This document shows, piece after piece, positions 62,330 through 64,000 of a stretch of 64,000 nucleotides of DNA; position 1 is the stretch's first letter, and every line of letters starts with the position of its first letter. The stretch is from Delphinapterus leucas (lineage: Eukaryota > Chordata > Mammalia > Artiodactyla > Monodontidae). The translations under genes were made by a program, and so were the position numbers. The notes under the pieces are model-generated. The model had not been told where the DNA came from. It did no database searches and saw only the letters and a program-made list of their open reading frames with translations. The DNA lies in the NCBI RefSeq assembly GCF_002288925.2, contig NW_022098045.1:8123042-8187041 (forward strand). Reading direction: 5' to 3'.

Positions 62330-62542
62330 ATTTATTTATTTATTTTTTTGGCGGTACGCGGGCCTCTCACTGTTGTGGCCTCTCCCATTGCGGAGTACAG
62401 GCTCCGGACGCGCAGGCTCAGCGGCCATGGCTCACGGGCCCAGCCGCTCCGCGGCATGTGGGATCTTCCCAGACCGGGGCACGAACCCGTGTCCCTTGCA
62501 TCGGCAGGCGGACTCTCAACCACTGCGCCACCAGGGAAGCCC
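62330..62542 (-). mobile_element. CHR-2-type SINE
   Basis: Complete antisense CHR SINE with a TTTATT-rich tail, flanked by a perfect 16-bp target-site duplication (aagcatttttattttt at 62314-62329 and 62543-62558). The body is very well preserved. Confidence 0.95.
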
Positions 62543-62558
62543 AAGCATTTTTATTTTT

Positions 62559-62880
62559 TCTTCCAATTTTATTAAGATATAATTCACATACAGCACTGTA
62601 TAAATTTAAGGTGTACAGCATGATTTGACTTACATATATTGTGCAAAGATGACCACAATAGGCTTAGTTAACATCCATCATCTCATATAGATAAAAAAAA
62701 AAAATTTTTTTTTTCCTTGTGATGAGAACTCTTAACAACTTTCAAATATACCATGCAGCAGTTTTAACTATATTCATCATGTTGTACCTTACATCCCCAA
62801 TACTTCTTTATCTTATAACTGAAAGTTTGTACCTTTTGACCACCGTCATCCAATTCCCCCACCCAGAAATAATGTTTTAA
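62559..62880 (-). mobile_element. Old L1 3' UTR fragment
   Basis: Antisense L1M-type 3' end: 'ttattaagatataattcaca', 'taaatttaaggtgtacagca', 'gttaacatccatcatctcat' and 'accttacatccccaatactt'. The SINE before it was inserted at its edge. Confidence 0.75.
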
Positions 62881-63319
62881 ATAGCATATTAACATACTTA
62901 TTCCTCTCATTCTGAGGTTTACATTTTTACAAGCACTTCTTTGGAAATGATACATTAGTCTCCTCCCCAACTTCATGGCAAACAAATAAACGTAGCCATT
63001 TTGAGGTCAAGTCAGTTGGGTTGGTTGCTTACTACAGCTGTCAGTCTAAAAGCACAATAGAATAACTTTAAAATAAATATTTTTTATTCTAATACTTTTT
63101 AAATTTGCCCTGTGCTTATTTTCTAAGTCAAATGTACAGTATGGTAAAAGAGGAGGGCAAGTAATCAGGCCTGGTTTTTTTGCAGTGGCCTCTTGTGTTA
63201 AGCAGAACTTAGTATTTCATTGTTACAAAACATGGGTACAAACATATCATAAAACTAGACCCAAGCCCCCAGTTTCCTTGAAAATGTTTCATACATTTTC
63301 TCCTTCCAAAATTTAAATT
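62881..63319. other. Intergenic, no feature
   Basis: AT-rich sequence without a recognisable gene or repeat. Confidence 0.5.
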
Positions 63320-63335
63320 ACATAGGTTCATTCTT

Positions 63336-63544
63336 TTTTTTTTTCTCTTTTTGCGGTACGCGGGCCTCTCACTGTTGTGGCCTCTCCCTTTGTGGACCAC
63401 AGGCTCCGGATGCACAGACTCAGCGGCCATGGCTCATGGGCCCAGCCGCTCCGCAGCATGTGGGATCCTCCCGGACCGGGGCACGAACCCGTGTCCCCTG
63501 CATCGGCAGGTGGACTCTCAACAACTGCGCCACCAGTGAAGCCC
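63336..63544 (-). mobile_element. CHR-2-type SINE
   Basis: Complete antisense CHR SINE with a T/C-rich tail, flanked by a perfect 16-bp target-site duplication (acataggttcattctt at 63320-63335 and 63545-63560). It is little diverged from the copy at 62330, so it is recent. Confidence 0.95.
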
Positions 63545-63560
63545 ACATAGGTTCATTCTT

Positions 63561-64000
63561 GAAATCACAATTGCTGTGAAATATTCTTTCTTACCATGGC
63601 AACATATAAGGAGAATTTGGAAAACCATTCAACTTTCCCTGCTGGTCAAATGAACCAACATTCCCTGTTACACAGCATCATAGTTAGCAGACTCTTAAAT
63701 GCCTTCTCATTTTGACTATATCACCTAGTTAACTCTCTTGGAAATTATGTATATATATAATATAATATATATATAATATATAAATATAATATTTATAATT
63801 GTATGATATAGAACATATAATATATAAATATATCTCTATAATTTATAATAATCTGAGAGAAGCTCTAAGCTATCTATTCTTAGGCGAGTTTTAACAAAGG
63901 TCTCATTGCTTGTTGCCTTCTTTACATTTTATTCTGATTACCTATTTCTATTTTAAATTCAGATTTCTCTTCCTTCTGCTCACTTTCCATTCCTTCATCT
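63561..64000. other. Intergenic; (TA)n-rich tract at 63745-63850
   Basis: No gene is seen. A tract of TATA/ATAT with interruptions (63745-63850) is low-complexity. Confidence 0.55.

Overview
This is a window of a mammalian nuclear genome, almost certainly from a cetacean. It is intron-rich and AT-rich with sharp CpG islands. It carries seven short and two long tRNA-derived CHR-type SINEs, a family that is abundant and young in whales and dolphins, and LINE-1 copies of cetartiodactyl type. I saw no BovB, PRE-1 or Alu. The species cannot be told from the sequence.

The only functional protein-coding gene I can support is PRDM8, on the + strand. Its three coding exons are 22685-22903, 23898-24129 and 24544-26162. 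Joined, they give 689 residues in one frame with correct splice sites: an N-terminal PR/SET domain, one atypical zinc finger, a long Gly/Ala/Pro-rich middle and two C-terminal C2H2 fingers. A 137-bp non-coding exon (20278-20414) with good splice sites probably precedes them. CpG islands at about 6.9-7.65 kb and 19.6-20.95 kb are the likely promoters. The 3' UTR probably ends near 26.92 kb. A further CpG island lies at 29.2-30.3 kb with no recognisable gene.

Layout: 1-1.7 kb is the end of an old L1; 1.7-22.6 kb is the upstream region and 5' part of PRDM8, with CpG islands, a few MIRs and one CHR SINE; 22.7-26.9 kb is the PRDM8 coding part; 26.9-41.9 kb is intergenic with MIR, MER5-like, MLT1 LTR and CHR insertions; 41.9-46.9 kb is a dense nest of retroposons, including a PCNA processed pseudogene inserted inside a SINE; 48.9-57.5 kb is an old L1 split by a structurally full-length but dead L1, itself carrying a SINE; 57.5-64 kb is intergenic with a 5'-inverted L1, old L1 pieces and two recent SINEs.

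Many insertions keep their target-site duplications, so their order can be read directly. I found no operon, CRISPR, defence or other novel multi-gene system. The points most worth a second look are the PCNA retrocopy with a long 3' extension beyond the normal mRNA end, the TG/CG repeat just before the last PRDM8 splice acceptor, and the orphan CpG island downstream of PRDM8.
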